Counted from the first letter of the stretch, positions 33,340 through 44,079 are shown. The stretch: 64,000 nucleotides of DNA from Anniella stebbinsi (GCA_029215795.1 JARDYH010000004.1:204270017-204334016); one strand, 5' to 3'. The notes: generated by a model not told the origin, from the sequence alone. Program-made: numbers and translations.

Positions 33340-33660
33340 TCCCCCAGTCTCGCGATACTTCAGGATGAGACTTCTGACATTTCATCCCCATCTCGCGAGA
33401 CTTGTGGGAGAGGCAGGGTCTGAGTACGAGCAGCAAAAAAGAAGAAGGAGGCAGCAGCAGCAGCAGCAGCGTGGGCCTGGGAGTAAGTAAGGCAGGACGG
33501 GCGGGCAGCATGGGCAGGCAGAGGGCAGGGCATGTGGGCGGTCGAGCAGCGGGTGGTGGTCGAGCGAGCAAGCGAGCGGTGGGTGAGCAAGTAGCAGGCA
33601 GGTCGGGTGGGCAGGCGGCGGGCAGCACAGGCAGGCTGCTGGCAGCTGAGTAGCAGGAAG
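33340..33660. other. CpG/GC-rich zone with TCTCGCGA motifs
   Basis: TCTCGCGATA (33348-33357) and the palindrome TCTCGCGAGA (33391-33400) lie 43 bp apart. They are followed by a (CAG)n run near 33450-33470 and a GC-rich tract of degenerate GGGCGGGCAG-like units. TCTCGCGAGA is a known core element of many vertebrate CpG-island promoters. Here it lies inside a transposon, so promoter activity is only a possibility. Confidence 0.45.
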
Positions 33661-34082
33661 CCTAAGGATGAAGGTGCGAGGGGTGAGATGGGGGCTCAAA
33701 CTACAGGCTCAAAGGAGTGGTTTTCTGCTTTGCACACAGAACCTCGGTCTAATTACCAGCCAATATACTTCACTTTGCTTTTTTTTAAAATGGGTTTCTG
33801 CAGAAGCAAACAAATGTGGATTCAAAGGACACAGAGTTTTGTGTTTTGGATGTTCAGACTCCACCTCTGCTTATTGCTCCTATTTCTGCTTACCCAGGTG
33901 CCCAAGTCTCTGAACTTTCTTGCCAGTTCTTTTATATATTACCTGCAAGTATTTTCATGTATATATCAAAATGTACAACATTATGATGTATAACATATGA
34001 CCCCGTGCCTTTTACAGCTACTCAATGTTCCTACATAGCTTTTCAGACAAGGGAATAACTTTGGATCATTTCACTTGCATGT

Positions 34083-34285
34083 GTTGTAGATCACAAGCTG
34101 AATATGAGCCAACAGTGTGATGTGGCTGCAAAAAAAGCTAATGCTAGTTTGAGATGCATTAATAGAGTATAGCTTCCAAATAGCATGAGGTACTGGCTCC
34201 CCTTTATTTGGCACTGGTTAGGCCTCATCTTGAATATTGCATCCAGTTCTGGGCACCACACTTCAAGTGGGATGCACACAACTTG
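34083..34285 (+). pseudogene. CR1 ORF2 internal fragment
   Basis: With one or two frame changes the plus strand reads DHKLNMSQQCDAAAKKANAS, then a decayed RCINR, then [13 protein letters not shown]. This is the CR1 region between the reverse transcriptase and the C-terminus. It is older than the flanking hAT duplication suggests, so it may have been carried in the element or inserted early. Confidence 0.75.
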
Positions 34286-35038
34286 GAGGCCTAAATCCAA
34301 TTGCTACTCCTAACTAGAATAGACACAGTGAATCAGTGGGAACTTGTTAAGTCCACACTTATCTAAGTTTCATTGCTTCAATGTGTTTGCTCTGGTGGGG
34401 ACTAGCAATTGGACTGGTGATCTGATCTGTTTCTGTAATAGCCAGAAATGCAGAATGTGATACTGCTGGACCCAGAGTTCAGCTACCTGAAAATCTGAGT
34501 TTTTCTTTTAAAAAAGGATTCTAGCCTTTATGGCTGCAAAGATGTCATTGGAAGTGTGTCATAATGCCTGCTGAAATCTCAGCATTTGTATTCTTTGATG
34601 GTGATGTAACCCACTTGTTTTTGAGAGACATGTTTGTAAAATAAACATGGGAAGTGGTGATGTTGTCGTTCTGTCCCTTCCCCCTTTTTCCAAGCTCTGA
34701 CTGCATTTCACAACAGTAATGGTTTAGTTGTAGGATTCAGAGATGCTCGACAATATCATATTTTATTGACTTTTAGATTCTAGTTTACAGTTCAGTAAAT
34801 CAGACGTGTGACCAAGGTCACACACCCTTGGGGCAGTTATGTCAGGATGGGCACACATCCTTGGGGGCTGGACATGTTGGGGTGGGCACGCCTCCTTGAG
34901 GGTCGGCTATGATGTCCTCCTTTTTGGTTTCCAAAATATGGTCACCCTAGTTAAATGGAATTTACTCCCAAGTTTACCTTTAAAAATCCCTGGGGGCACC
35001 ACCTAATGAAATGTGCTGCGCACGCTTATGTCTACAGA

Positions 35039-35594
35039 ACTGGGATCTTCACCCAGAACCAAAGTGAACGATACAGCCATATTGCATGCAATCACTTATC
35101 CTGAGGTGAAAGGGGGGGGGGGGAAATGTGCCAAGAGTCTTGGCGTGGTCTTTCAACTAGGGCCAAACTAGGAAGAATCATGATCTGACATTTTAGTTTC
35201 GTTTAAAATCATCTTCAGAGAGGTTGGATTAGGACCAATGAAGTAAATCACAGTGTGGGGGGTACAATTAGCAACAGGGAAATGGTGAGAGAGTACCTAG
35301 CCTTCCCCGCTATGGCTCCTTGTATAAGAAATAGAAAGAGATATGAGATCTGCCATCTTGTCTGTTTTTGTTCAGTTTCACCTTGTAAAAAAGAAACAAG
35401 TTAGTGGTTGACAGATGTTCAAGGACTGTTGCCACAGGATAACTGGTTGTGGAAACAGTTTAAGGCACAACCCAACACATGTTTAGATGGGGGGAAAGTT
35501 CTACAACTCCCAGCATGCTACTGGGAGACATGAGTAGGATGGCATCCTTAATTAAGCAAAGAAGAAAAAGAAGAAGAAGAAGAAGAAGAAGAAG

Positions 35595-35625
<31 letters not shown>

Positions 35626-36639
35626 CCCACTTTGTCTGGGTTGGGAGCAAAGAGATTGTGAAACTAAACCACTACAAGGAAAGCAACATGTGCAGATGAC
35701 AAAGAAAGGAAGTTCACAGCTACAAGTAAACAATGTGGAAAAAACATACAATCAGGAAGGGTGAAATGCACTTAAAAATTCACTCTGTGTAAAACAGTGT
35801 TATTTCAAAGTAGTATGTGACCACTAGGGGGCACCCATTTTGTTTCACCTATACCATGACATTATTCTAAAGAAATATATTCAATAATACAAAACTGAAT
35901 ATATTCTGCAGCTCCTATTCAGAATGTTTGTTTCTGTAACTTATTGATCATTTCTTAAAAGAACTGAAAGGAAAAAATTAACTAGAACAGCTTTTATGAA
36001 TAGTGATAAGTCAGAGAAAGAAATATACTAATCACAGTAAATAAAGGAAAATAGCTATTTTTGATCAATCGTAAATGCAGGGTTTGTTTGCCTGCTTAAA
36101 ATACAGATACTGTAGATGAATACAAAGAACCAACTATCCAAGAGGTGGATATGAGAAAAATTGAGCCAAATGAAATGTTATGCTTAATGTTTAGAGTACA
36201 GCTATGTGTCTGCTTTCCCCTTAATTAATTACAGGCATGTTGGGGGGTGGGGATTGTTACCAGAACTACCCAATGAGTGAAGGGGAAGCTTACCTGTTCC
36301 CTCTCTAGCTGTGATCTAAATGAAACCCTCCCCCTCCCATGTGCATGGCTAGGTTCCTTAGGAATAAAGTTCCCATTGGCATCAATGGGATTCATCCCTC
36401 CAGTTTCTGGCCATGTAGCAGTAAAGGAGCAGTTTTCATTTAGATTGCAACTGGAAAGGGAAGAGATAAGTTCCCCCTACATGCACAGGAGAGTCCCATT
36501 AACAATACTACCCCCACCGAGGACTTTAATTAATTAACGAAAAAGTAGTTGTGTAGCTACATGCTATGCATCAAGAAAATGTGTAGTTTGACCTTTTGCC
36601 CATTACTTAATGTGTGCTAAAGGGCAACAATGCAGATGA
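35039..36639. other. Unassigned DNA with GAA tract
   Basis: No gene is seen. A (GAA)n tract of about 65 bp at 35560-35624 gives artificial arginine- or serine-rich frames. Confidence 0.5.
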
Positions 36640-36647
36640 CCATATCT

Positions 36648-37168
36648 TAGGGATGGTTGTCATGGGGAAATTTAGCCATGTTTGTACTTGATGGATCCCT
36701 GCGGTGCCACCAACTCGGCTTGCATTTGCGAGCCGAGCAGCGGGTCAATTCCTGAAACTCAGGATCTTTCAGTTTTTTAAAATTATTATTTGTGAATCAT
36801 GATTTGTGCGAAATTGAGGGTGTAAATATTTACACAAGTCTCGATTTCCTCAAAATCACAGCCATAAAAAAATCAATTTGTCCAATTCGTGTTCTAATGA
36901 ATTCACTCCAGCAATTTACAGCTGCAATTTTGCTCAAAATGTGCTATTTATGGCCTCAAGTTAGTGCAAATCATGATTTCCATAAATATTTACACCCACA
37001 ATTTTGTGCAAATAGAACAGAAATTTGAAAAAATGTGAGCTGGCCCAACTCGTTGCATGATGAGTTGGGCCAGTTTGGGGATGAGCGAGAAGAAGTCCAA
37101 AGAACCAAGCTGGCAATAACTCATCAAGCTCTACCCCCCCCCCCAAATGGATTCCTCCAACATCCCTA
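36648..37168. mobile_element. hAT-like element TAGGGATGG, AT-rich
   Basis: It starts TAGGGATGGTTGTCATGG and ends CATCCCTA, with flanks CCATATCT and CCATATCC (7 of 8). The interior has inverted TGTAAATATTTACA and AATCATGATT modules on both sides and a perfect 12-bp stem (CTGGCCCAACTC at 37040-37051 with 37062-37073). The termini match those at 13159, while the body is unrelated and AT-rich. No coding capacity. Confidence 0.8.
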
Positions 37169-37176
37169 CCATATCC

Positions 37177-38822
37177 ACCAACCGAAGCCTGGTGCAAATG
37201 ATGTACACTCAAAATATAGGATTTAAATTGCTTCATTTCTGCAGTCGTATTTAGGGCTGGAGGGGAGCCGTTTTGTTAACGGGAATCAGAAATCAGTACT
37301 GATCTACTGCAAATCACTCAAGGATCTACCAGTAGATCCAGTTCTACCTTCTCCTCTCCCCTGGTTTAAGAAAGTAAATTCTTAATCTCTTCTCAGTCTT
37401 ACAAGCTTACTCAAATTGATGATGGTTTTGTTTCAAAGTGGTCAGTAAAACATTTCCCCATCTTTCTGGAATTCTTCTCTTTTTCTCAGGAAAAAAGTCC
37501 ATCTTAAAAAAAAAGATTGTGTTGCTTTCAAGCCTGTGAAGTCATCTCTTGGGTTGCTTTTAAAGGTTGTGAAGCCAGCTATTGTGCGTAATTTCACACC
37601 TTACAAGCAATGTAAATCATAAATATACATATATTCCACCAAACCCTCTCCTGGCCTAATATATGTCTACAGCCTCTTGCTTTCAAAAATCCCTCAAAGA
37701 CACAGTGGTAATCTAAAAATTATGGGGTTAAATTTAGAATATATTATTATGCATTGGAGCATAATACCCTTAAACTTTTCTTTCCAGGTCCTTTTAGGGT
37801 CAAAAAAGATGTTAGGTTCATTATGCAGCTCCCTTTCTTTTTCTGCATTCTGAAGTAAGTATGTGGTACCCCAATCTGGACTGGGACCACAGTACATGGG
37901 GAAAGGAGGTTTACTCCTTCACTCCTGAAGTTTGCTTCCCTGTCCCGCACAGCAGTTAAAGGAAGAGAGAGAGAAAAAGGCCCTCACTGGCACCAACGAG
38001 GGGTTTATTTATTTATTTCCTATCCTGATTGGGATGTCAGTAGGGAAGCACCTGGGCAGAGAAGCACTATCTGGATTGCTTTAGAGCACAGATGGACAAC
38101 ATCCAGAAGTCCGGGGGGGGCATTCCCCCCTGGATCCCTGGCATGGGCCACAGTCCACCACGGGGGAGAGGTGCTGAAAAACAACAACCCAAAATTGCTA
38201 GTTTGGCACTTAAATTTGCTGCCAAACCACTCTAGAGCCAGAGCACTATAGTGGTTAAGTTTATCTTGTTTGCAAGCTACATTTAAGCCTTTTAGCATTC
38301 TATAGTAGCTACGCAGCATCCAAAGGGCCCAATTTAGCTTGCAAACAAGCTAAATATGGCTGTTTGGGTGGTTCAAAGCTGCTAAAGATTAATCCCCCCC
38401 CAAAAAAAATTAATGGGGGGGGGAATGGATGAGTGTCATACCCCTTCCCTAGGCATCCCTTCCTCGAGGCTATGGATACGTTTGCAGAGTATAAGAGGAA
38501 GTAAATCCTTTCACATCAAACCTTGCCCCTTATATACCTTCAAGTCCCAATCAAGGAAATATTGCTTTTCCTACCAGACTTTGACCACTCTCAATATCGT
38601 TGCCACCATATATTCCCAACAATATACCCTTTGTTTCACATTTACTATCTTGATTAATAGATGCCACACTGAATGATGAACAAAATAAATTATTATTTAT
38701 TAATAACACTTTAAAAAAGTAGATAATATGCATTTGTGTGTGTTCAATAAAGCACAGAATTAGTGCTTGTTTTTTATTATACCTATCCTATTCTTAACTC
38801 CTCCCTGTGCTCTCTAACACTA
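37177..38822. other. Unassigned DNA
   Basis: No gene is recognised. A stem-like AGCTTGCAAACAAGCT palindrome lies near 38336-38351, and several C/G homopolymer runs are present around 38100-38420. Confidence 0.4.
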
Positions 38823-38849
38823 TAGACCTAATCCACACCAAGCAGGATA

Positions 38850-39343
38850 TAGGCGACCATATGAAAAGGAGGACAGGGCTCCTATATCTTTAACAGTTGC
38901 ATAGAAAAGGGAATTTCAGCAGGTGTCCTTTGTATGCATCCAGCACCTGGTAAAATTCCCTCTTCATCACAACAGTTGAAGCTGCAGGAGCCCTGCCCTC
39001 TGTTGTAGAGTGATCAGATACAAAAGAGGGGAGGACTCCTGCAGCTTTAACTGTTGTGATGAAGAGGGAATTTCACCAGGTGCTGCATGCATACTGTGGT
39101 AAGATAATTCAAAATTCCCTTATACGTGCCTCTGAAATAAGAGTTAATAAAGTGTGTCTCATGAAGACCTCAGGTTAACTTAGCAAGAGGAAAACACGTA
39201 GGGGAATTAATAGTAGCTACATTCCTAAAAGCCGGACAAAAGGTTAAAGAAATGCAATACAAATGACACTTGCTGCAATTCCCTTTTCAATACAACAATT
39301 AAAGATATAAGAGCCCTGCCCTCCTTTCCATATGGTCACACTA
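38850..39343. mobile_element. MITE family A, copy 4, itself interrupted
   Basis: It begins TAGGCGACCATATG and ends CATATGGTCACACTA. It is longer than the other copies only because of a 162-bp insertion in its second half. It lies inside family B, so family A was still moving after this B copy was in place. Confidence 0.88.
39095..39256. mobile_element. Short LTR-like insertion (162 bp)
   Basis: The insert begins TGTGGTAAG, ends AAATGCA (TG...CA) and is flanked by a 4-bp duplication ATAC. All other MITE A copies have an uninterrupted GCATACAAATGACAC at this point, so the empty site is known. A TTAATAAAG stretch near 39141 could be a polyadenylation signal. These traits suggest a solo LTR or very small LTR-type element. 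Its short length leaves other classes possible. Confidence 0.65.
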
Positions 39344-39471
39344 TGGTATGTGTCAATGGGCCCTAACAGTTGTCAATGCACTTCAATATCACTATAAAGC
39401 ATTAGCATGGCTCCTGCCTTTTATATACCGCTTTCATAGTGCAGTCTCCTGCTGGATGTAGATTTGGCCTA

Positions 39472-39761
39472 GCTGCCTCTAATTGACTGACTGACTACTC
39501 ATATTTTAAAACACTGTTACCTCACACATTCCACAAATCAACATTCCATTCACTCACCCCCTTCCCCCTTAACTCACGTAATGTATTTACTCTACATCAA
39601 ACATTATCTTATATACATACATACGGTATACCAACCTGTACAATATATTGCATCACATGACTACTAGGCATCACAGGAAGCAATACAGTGTAGTGGGGAC
39701 TTCAATGGGGGACAGGTGGGCTGTATCCTACCCATGAGCAGTGGGCTGCCCACTCCTGCTT
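39472..39761. other. Unassigned DNA
   Basis: No feature recognised. Confidence 0.4.
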
Positions 39762-39843
39762 TAGAAAGGAAGGAGGAGGAGGAGGAGGAGGAGGAGGAGG
39801 AGGAGGAGGAGGAGGAGGAGGAGGAGAAGAAGAAGAAGAAGAA

Positions 39844-39887
<44 letters not shown>

Positions 39888-39888
39888 G
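39762..39888. repeat. (AGG)n(AAG)n homopurine tract
   Basis: About 125 bp of almost pure purine on the plus strand, passing from AGG to AAG repeats. Long homopurine tracts with mirror symmetry can form triplex DNA. The glutamate/lysine run it encodes is not evidence for a protein. Confidence 0.92.
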
Positions 39889-40430
39889 GGCTGCAGACTA
39901 CATAATTAACATCATGTGTAGTCCAACTCTTAGTTCCTGGCCAGCATGTTCCAAAATTGAACAGCCACTTTTCTTAATCTGCATATAAAGTGATTGCCTG
40001 CTTTGCTTAAGGCAGTTGGTTGGAGTTGAGCAAGGGAGAGCTCAGCTGAGGCACATGGGCTTGTTGTCCTGATGGCTGTATATTGCCTGCAGTGAAATTA
40101 TCTTAAGGCGTGAGCCTAAGATGTGAGTCTTGGGCAAGAGCCAAAGGGCAAGTACTATGGCTCTCGTCCTTTGCCTGTGGCCACCAAGATCAGTAGTTCC
40201 AATTGGTGCAGTTTTATTTCTGTAGTAAAAGGAATTCCTATACAACACAAATGATGAGCAGGTTATTTCTATATTAATACGTGTTCCTATACAAAATACA
40301 CCAAAAATGTAACTACGTCTACCAGTGAGGGTCAACACTATCCCACATAATGCTATGCCATGATGTAGTGGCACTTTCGGAAAATATGATGATGGCTTCC
40401 AGCACAGGAACAACATAAAAGATCATTGGT
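39889..40430. other. Unassigned DNA
   Basis: No feature recognised. Confidence 0.35.
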
Positions 40431-40708
40431 AAATGCAGGTTGCTTACTTGTAACCGTAGTTCTTCAAGTGGTCATCTGTGCATTCACACATATGGGCTCT
40501 GCGCCTGCGTGGAGCCTGTCTCGGAAACTTCTATAGCTAAGGCAAACGTTTTTGGCGGGAACCCCTCCCCCACTGTCTACTGACTCCGTGTTCCCGCCTT
40601 TCTCCTCAGTTCCAAGAGACCGACTTGCTGGCCCCATAACTAGGAGAGAAACCGCTCGGTACCGACAGTACATTTACATCAACACCAAAGCGGGGACGGT
40701 GGGTGGGT

Positions 40709-40802
40709 TGTGTGAATGCACAGATGACCACTCAAAGAACTACGGTTACAGGTAAGCAACCTGCATTTCTTCTTTGTGGTCTCTGTGCATCACACATATG
40801 GG
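40709..40802. repeat. DIRS internal complementary region
   Basis: The first half (TGTGAATGCACAGATGACC to GGTAAGCAACCTGCATTT) is the inverse of the element's low-coordinate terminus at 40431-40490. The second half (TCTTTGTGGTCTCTGTGCAT to CACACATATGGG) is the inverse of the high-coordinate terminus at 45545-45583. The segment therefore joins complements of both ends, as in DIRS replication models where it templates circle closure. Confidence 0.85.
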
Positions 40803-42144
40803 CGATTAACAAGCTAAATTCCTGGTGGAGGGTAGGTGTAGATCAACGTTCCCTCACAAGACAAAGAAATTGCTTGCCCCAAACTGCAGTTTGTCCTGGT
40901 ACAAACAATCAAGTGGTAGCATGTAATTAAATTAAAGGACTTATACCAAATAGCTACCTTACATAAGTCCAGGATCGACAATCCCCTGCTAAAGTTACAG
41001 ACTTCAATGCACTGTGCATCGACTTAGCTGTTACCGGACCAACGAGTTGCAAGCCCTTCAACTCGTAGGGCAGTTTAATAGCATGTACAATCCACTCCGC
41101 GAGTCATTGCAACTCTTGCATCTTATGAAATTTGTCAGTTCTAGCCCTGTGTGGAAGCCCAGGTAGGGTGCATCAATACTGAGGCAGCTAATTCACTCGA
41201 TCTGTGTAGTGTTAATATAGCCATCAGAAACCAACTTTCTAAGAAAATTAATGTGATAGCTGAAGGTGCCATTGGTTTAACTGGTTTCAATGTCAGAGAT
41301 TGTGGCATGACAGAGAAACTCCATGCCAGAATGAAACTCCTAATTAGAGGAGCCAGATTCGTAATGCCCAGAGGAACCCCCTAACAACGGGGTTGGTGCA
41401 AAAACAGGTAAAGCAGTCAAATACCCACATATCGACAACTATTTTAGCCCTATAGTGTATAGGGGGTGTAAAGTGTAAGGACATTGTTAAGGAGGCTGAA
41501 TGGGTCTTGAGGCCCTGAAGATCCATGCATTTAGAAAAGAATCCCATTGTGCAGTATATGACTTCTTCGTTGCCAGGCTACAGGCTGGATGAAAAAATGG
41601 AATCGACCTCATGTCAAAAGTAGTTACGGTATTGGGATACCCCATGCCATGGGTCTGAGCATATGCAGGGGTGTAAACTATGGGGGGAGGGGGGCAATGC
41701 CCCCACTGGGATTTCTCAAAGGGTGCAATGCCCAACCAAGTAACATCAGTAAGCTCACAGCTTGACTGACAGATTCCACAGTCAGTCTCCAGTTGTTTGT
41801 ATTCTTATGTGTTTGGAGGCAGTCTAAATTACATCCAATCACATCCTGCTTCCTCATCAGCTGTCCAGCAGATCTCCTTGCAAGACAAAAGCCACTCTCC
41901 TGTTGTGTCAGGGTCAGGCTTCCCCAGATTCATTTTCTTCTACCCACTCAGGCGTTGTAAGACAAAAGATTGCCCATTTAGGAATTACAGTCTGGGTACA
42001 TCTTGACGAGAGTTTTGCCCCAGGCCGGGGTGCATCCGAAGTGGCAGCAGGTCATCTATATCATGCAGCTGGCATCCTGAAGCCATCCAGGAGCAAATCC
42101 CTGAAGCTCTGATTTTAAAAAGTCAAGTACTTACCACAACTTTT

Positions 42145-42633
42145 TTATCTTCGGAGCTGCAGCGGAGCGGATGGTAACCCGATTGGTCGCCATTGGCTGA
42201 TATCTTCAGAAGTAGAGTGAGCCACACCTGTCTCGGCCACCAAGGGGTGACTATGATGGAGACTGTGTGGACTACACAATATTAATATTATCATACCACA
42301 GTACTCATGGAATGAGAGAAAAAATGAGGGCTGCAAAGACATTCCCAGTTGAACAGGAAAGTGTTTGTATGAGGTCTTGGGATGGGGGAGGAAGTGGGAA
42401 AATGCATGCCTCGTAGCAAATAGTCTGTGCAAGTACACCGATGTAGGGTTGTTAGATCCAGGGTGAGTCTGGATTCTGTGTTTACTATGAGGCCCAAAGA
42501 GCTCAATAAATTGAGTAGTCACCCTGCCTTCGATAGCATTTCCTTCGAGGATGCCACCAGAAGCCAGTTGTCTAAATATGGGTAGATTTCTACCCCTTGA
42601 AAGCAAATGAACAGAAGGACCAGTGCCATACAT
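42145..42633 (-). pseudogene. DIRS reverse transcriptase remnant
   Basis: In the frame offset from the longest open stretch, positions 42600-42480 read YPYLDNWLLVASSKEM, matching the DIRS catalytic box YLDDWLL with the second aspartate changed to asparagine. A stop and a frame change follow. The continuation LLSSLGLIVNTESRLT corresponds to the usual LGL..N.EKS segment. The rest of the polymerase is too decayed to trace. Confidence 0.7.
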
Positions 42634-42635
42634 TT

Positions 42636-42725
42636 TATTTATTTATTTTTATTTATTTATTTATTTATTGCATTTTTATACTGCCCCATAGCCGAAGCTC
42701 TCTGGGCAGTTTTTGTAAATATTCT
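42636..42725 (-). mobile_element. L2 subfamily B 3' tail inserted in DIRS
   Basis: A (TTTA)n run is followed by the terminal stem-loop at 42680-42710, here ACTGCCC pairing with GGGCAGT. Only about 90 bp is present, an extreme 5' truncation. Confidence 0.85.
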
Positions 42726-42746
42726 GGGGCAGGGCTTTATGTGTCA

Positions 42747-43085
42747 TCAGAAATTTGTGGTTCTGATGTATGTATGGAGCCGTCTCAAATCCAGAACAGG
42801 TTGAAGAGATCTGTAGAGGAGTGGACCAAATATTAAATCAGAGAGTGATATAGGTTTTCCAAAGGAGGCTCCACTCTGTACAGCTATCCCATGAACAGGC
42901 GATGCAGAAGAGAGCAATGTTGAGTCTGACTGAGAGCTCTCTAAGGATTGAGGGGAATCAGGTTTAGTTCTATGATTTAACCCATCTTCTCCAAGCTGAA
43001 CTTTTTGATAACCCACAGAGTGGGGCTGGGAAGGAGAAGAGCTAGTTGGACGTACTGACGCATTCACGACAGTATCATGAGTCAA
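42747..43085 (-). pseudogene. DIRS gag-like remnant
   Basis: A 112-residue open stretch rich in serine and proline (for example PTSSSPSQPHS and PQSLESSQSDSTLLSSAS) upstream of the polymerase remnant. This composition and position fit the poorly conserved gag-like ORF of DIRS elements. No start or zinc finger can be assigned. Confidence 0.5.
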
Positions 43086-43352
43086 CGGTTGAGCCGTGTG
43101 GACAGGTCACAATGACAGTGATCTCGGTAGAGCTAGAGGGAGTTGCAAGAAAACTTCCTCCAGTGGCAATTGCGATACCAATGGAGCTGCTCAGTATCAA
43201 GAAAGGCATATGTACCAATATAGGGGTTGGTATCGATGCCTGGTACGGGAGTTACGGGTCCATTGCAAGAGGTGTCCCTCTCATAATTGATGCCAATCTC
43301 TGTACTAGTATGGCATCCTCGGGGGAGGCAACCCAGTTGAAGTTCTGTCCCT

Positions 43353-43377
43353 CTTTTTTTTTTTTTTTTTTTTTTTA
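43353..43377. repeat. Poly(T) run
   Basis: About 24 T residues ending TTTACAG, within the DIRS body. It may mark a small retro-insertion on the minus strand, but no adjacent body is recognised. Confidence 0.6.
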
Positions 43378-43684
43378 CAGGGACCCGAGAATGATGCCCC
43401 TAGACATTACAGGCATAAAAACTCTCTCTGTTGAAATCATAGCACTCCAATTGAAGCAGCTCTAGGGAGCAGCCCTGTAATTGGCAGCTAGTCTGTAATG
43501 GCTGTGCTAATTAACTTGGTGGAGAGATGTCTACTTCAAGCTGCATGTTAGACATTACTTCTTGGTACCAAGGGATTGGTACCAAAAGAGGTAGTTGAGT
43601 CTCACCCTTTGATGTCGATTCTGCCTGCTAGACATCTCATCTTGACATCAAAGCTGCATGTTAGACATCTCATTTTGGTACCAA

Positions 43685-43894
43685 GAGCTCTGCACCGAGG
43701 AGCTCGGTACCATGGAGCTCGGTACCAAGGAGCTCGGCACCAAGGAGCTCAGTACCATGGAGCTCGGCACCAAGGAGCTCGGCACCAAGGAGCTCGATAC
43801 CAAGGAGCTCGGTACCATGGCGCTCGGTACCATGGCGCTCGGCACCAAGGAGCTCGGCACCAAGGAGCTCAGTACCATGGAGCTCGGTACCGAA
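43685..43894 (-). repeat. 15-bp coding minisatellite, 14 units
   Basis: Fourteen copies of GAGCTCGGTACCAAG with few variants. On the minus strand the unit keeps frame and encodes repeats of the type SSLVP or SSMVP. It lies in the expected gag region of the DIRS element, so it is probably an expanded low-complexity part of that protein. Confidence 0.9.
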
Positions 43895-44079
43895 GGAGGC
43901 AGTTGAGTCTCACCCTGTGATGTCGATTCTGACTGCTAGACGTCTCATCTTGATGTCGAAGATGCATGTTAGAAGCTCCAGTATCGAGAGCTTAGACCTC
44001 GGTACCGAAGGAGCCAGTTAAGTCATCGCCGCCAAAGGGGCCACCCTCAATATCGGGGGGGGGGCCCTAACAGCTGCAG

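Larger units (their letters stand above)
32852..35030. mobile_element. hAT-like element CATAGGC, 2.18 kb, with insertions
   Basis: It begins CATAGGCATACGCAC, ends GCGCACGCTTATG, and is flanked by a perfect 8-bp duplication TCTACAGA (32844-32851 and 35031-35038). Both ends carry CACCACCTAATGAAA-type subterminal sequence. Inside are a double inverted repeat (33090-33160 and 33228-33293, built on CCTTTCCCAGTATGAAA), a CpG-rich zone at 33340-33660, an old CR1 piece at 34083 and a MITE-like right end near 34905-34953. No transposase is recognised. A 492-bp relative is at 61326. Confidence 0.85.
38823..39471. mobile_element. MITE family B, copy interrupted by MITE A
   Basis: The left part (TAGACCTAATCCACACC to GCAGGATA at 38849) and the right part (TGGTATGTGTCAATGGGC at 39344 to TTGGCCTA at 39471) join to give the family B pattern seen at 6122, in reverse orientation. 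Between them lies a MITE A copy. A few bases of the host are missing at the junction. Confidence 0.85.

Noticed and set aside
33323..33699. Alanine/proline-rich frames in a CpG-rich block, as a possible host first exon
   Set aside because: The block is inside a TSD-bounded transposon and the frames are low complexity. The promoter motif is reported separately as a possibility.
35479..35751. Poly-Arg and poly-Ser frames
   Set aside because: Encoded by a (GAA)n microsatellite on either strand.
38850..39343. 8-bp duplication for MITE A copy 4
   Set aside because: The flanks GCAGGATA and TGGTATGT do not match. Some host bases appear to be missing at the junction.
39716..39988. Glu/Lys-rich 90-residue frame
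   Set aside because: Encoded by an (AGG)n(AAG)n microsatellite.
40800..42140. Tyrosine recombinase of the DIRS element
   Set aside because: No recognisable R-H-R-Y pattern or continuous frame was found on the minus strand.
42597..42836. Phe/Tyr-rich frame suggesting a membrane segment
   Set aside because: It is the (TTTA)n tail of an inverted L2 insertion.
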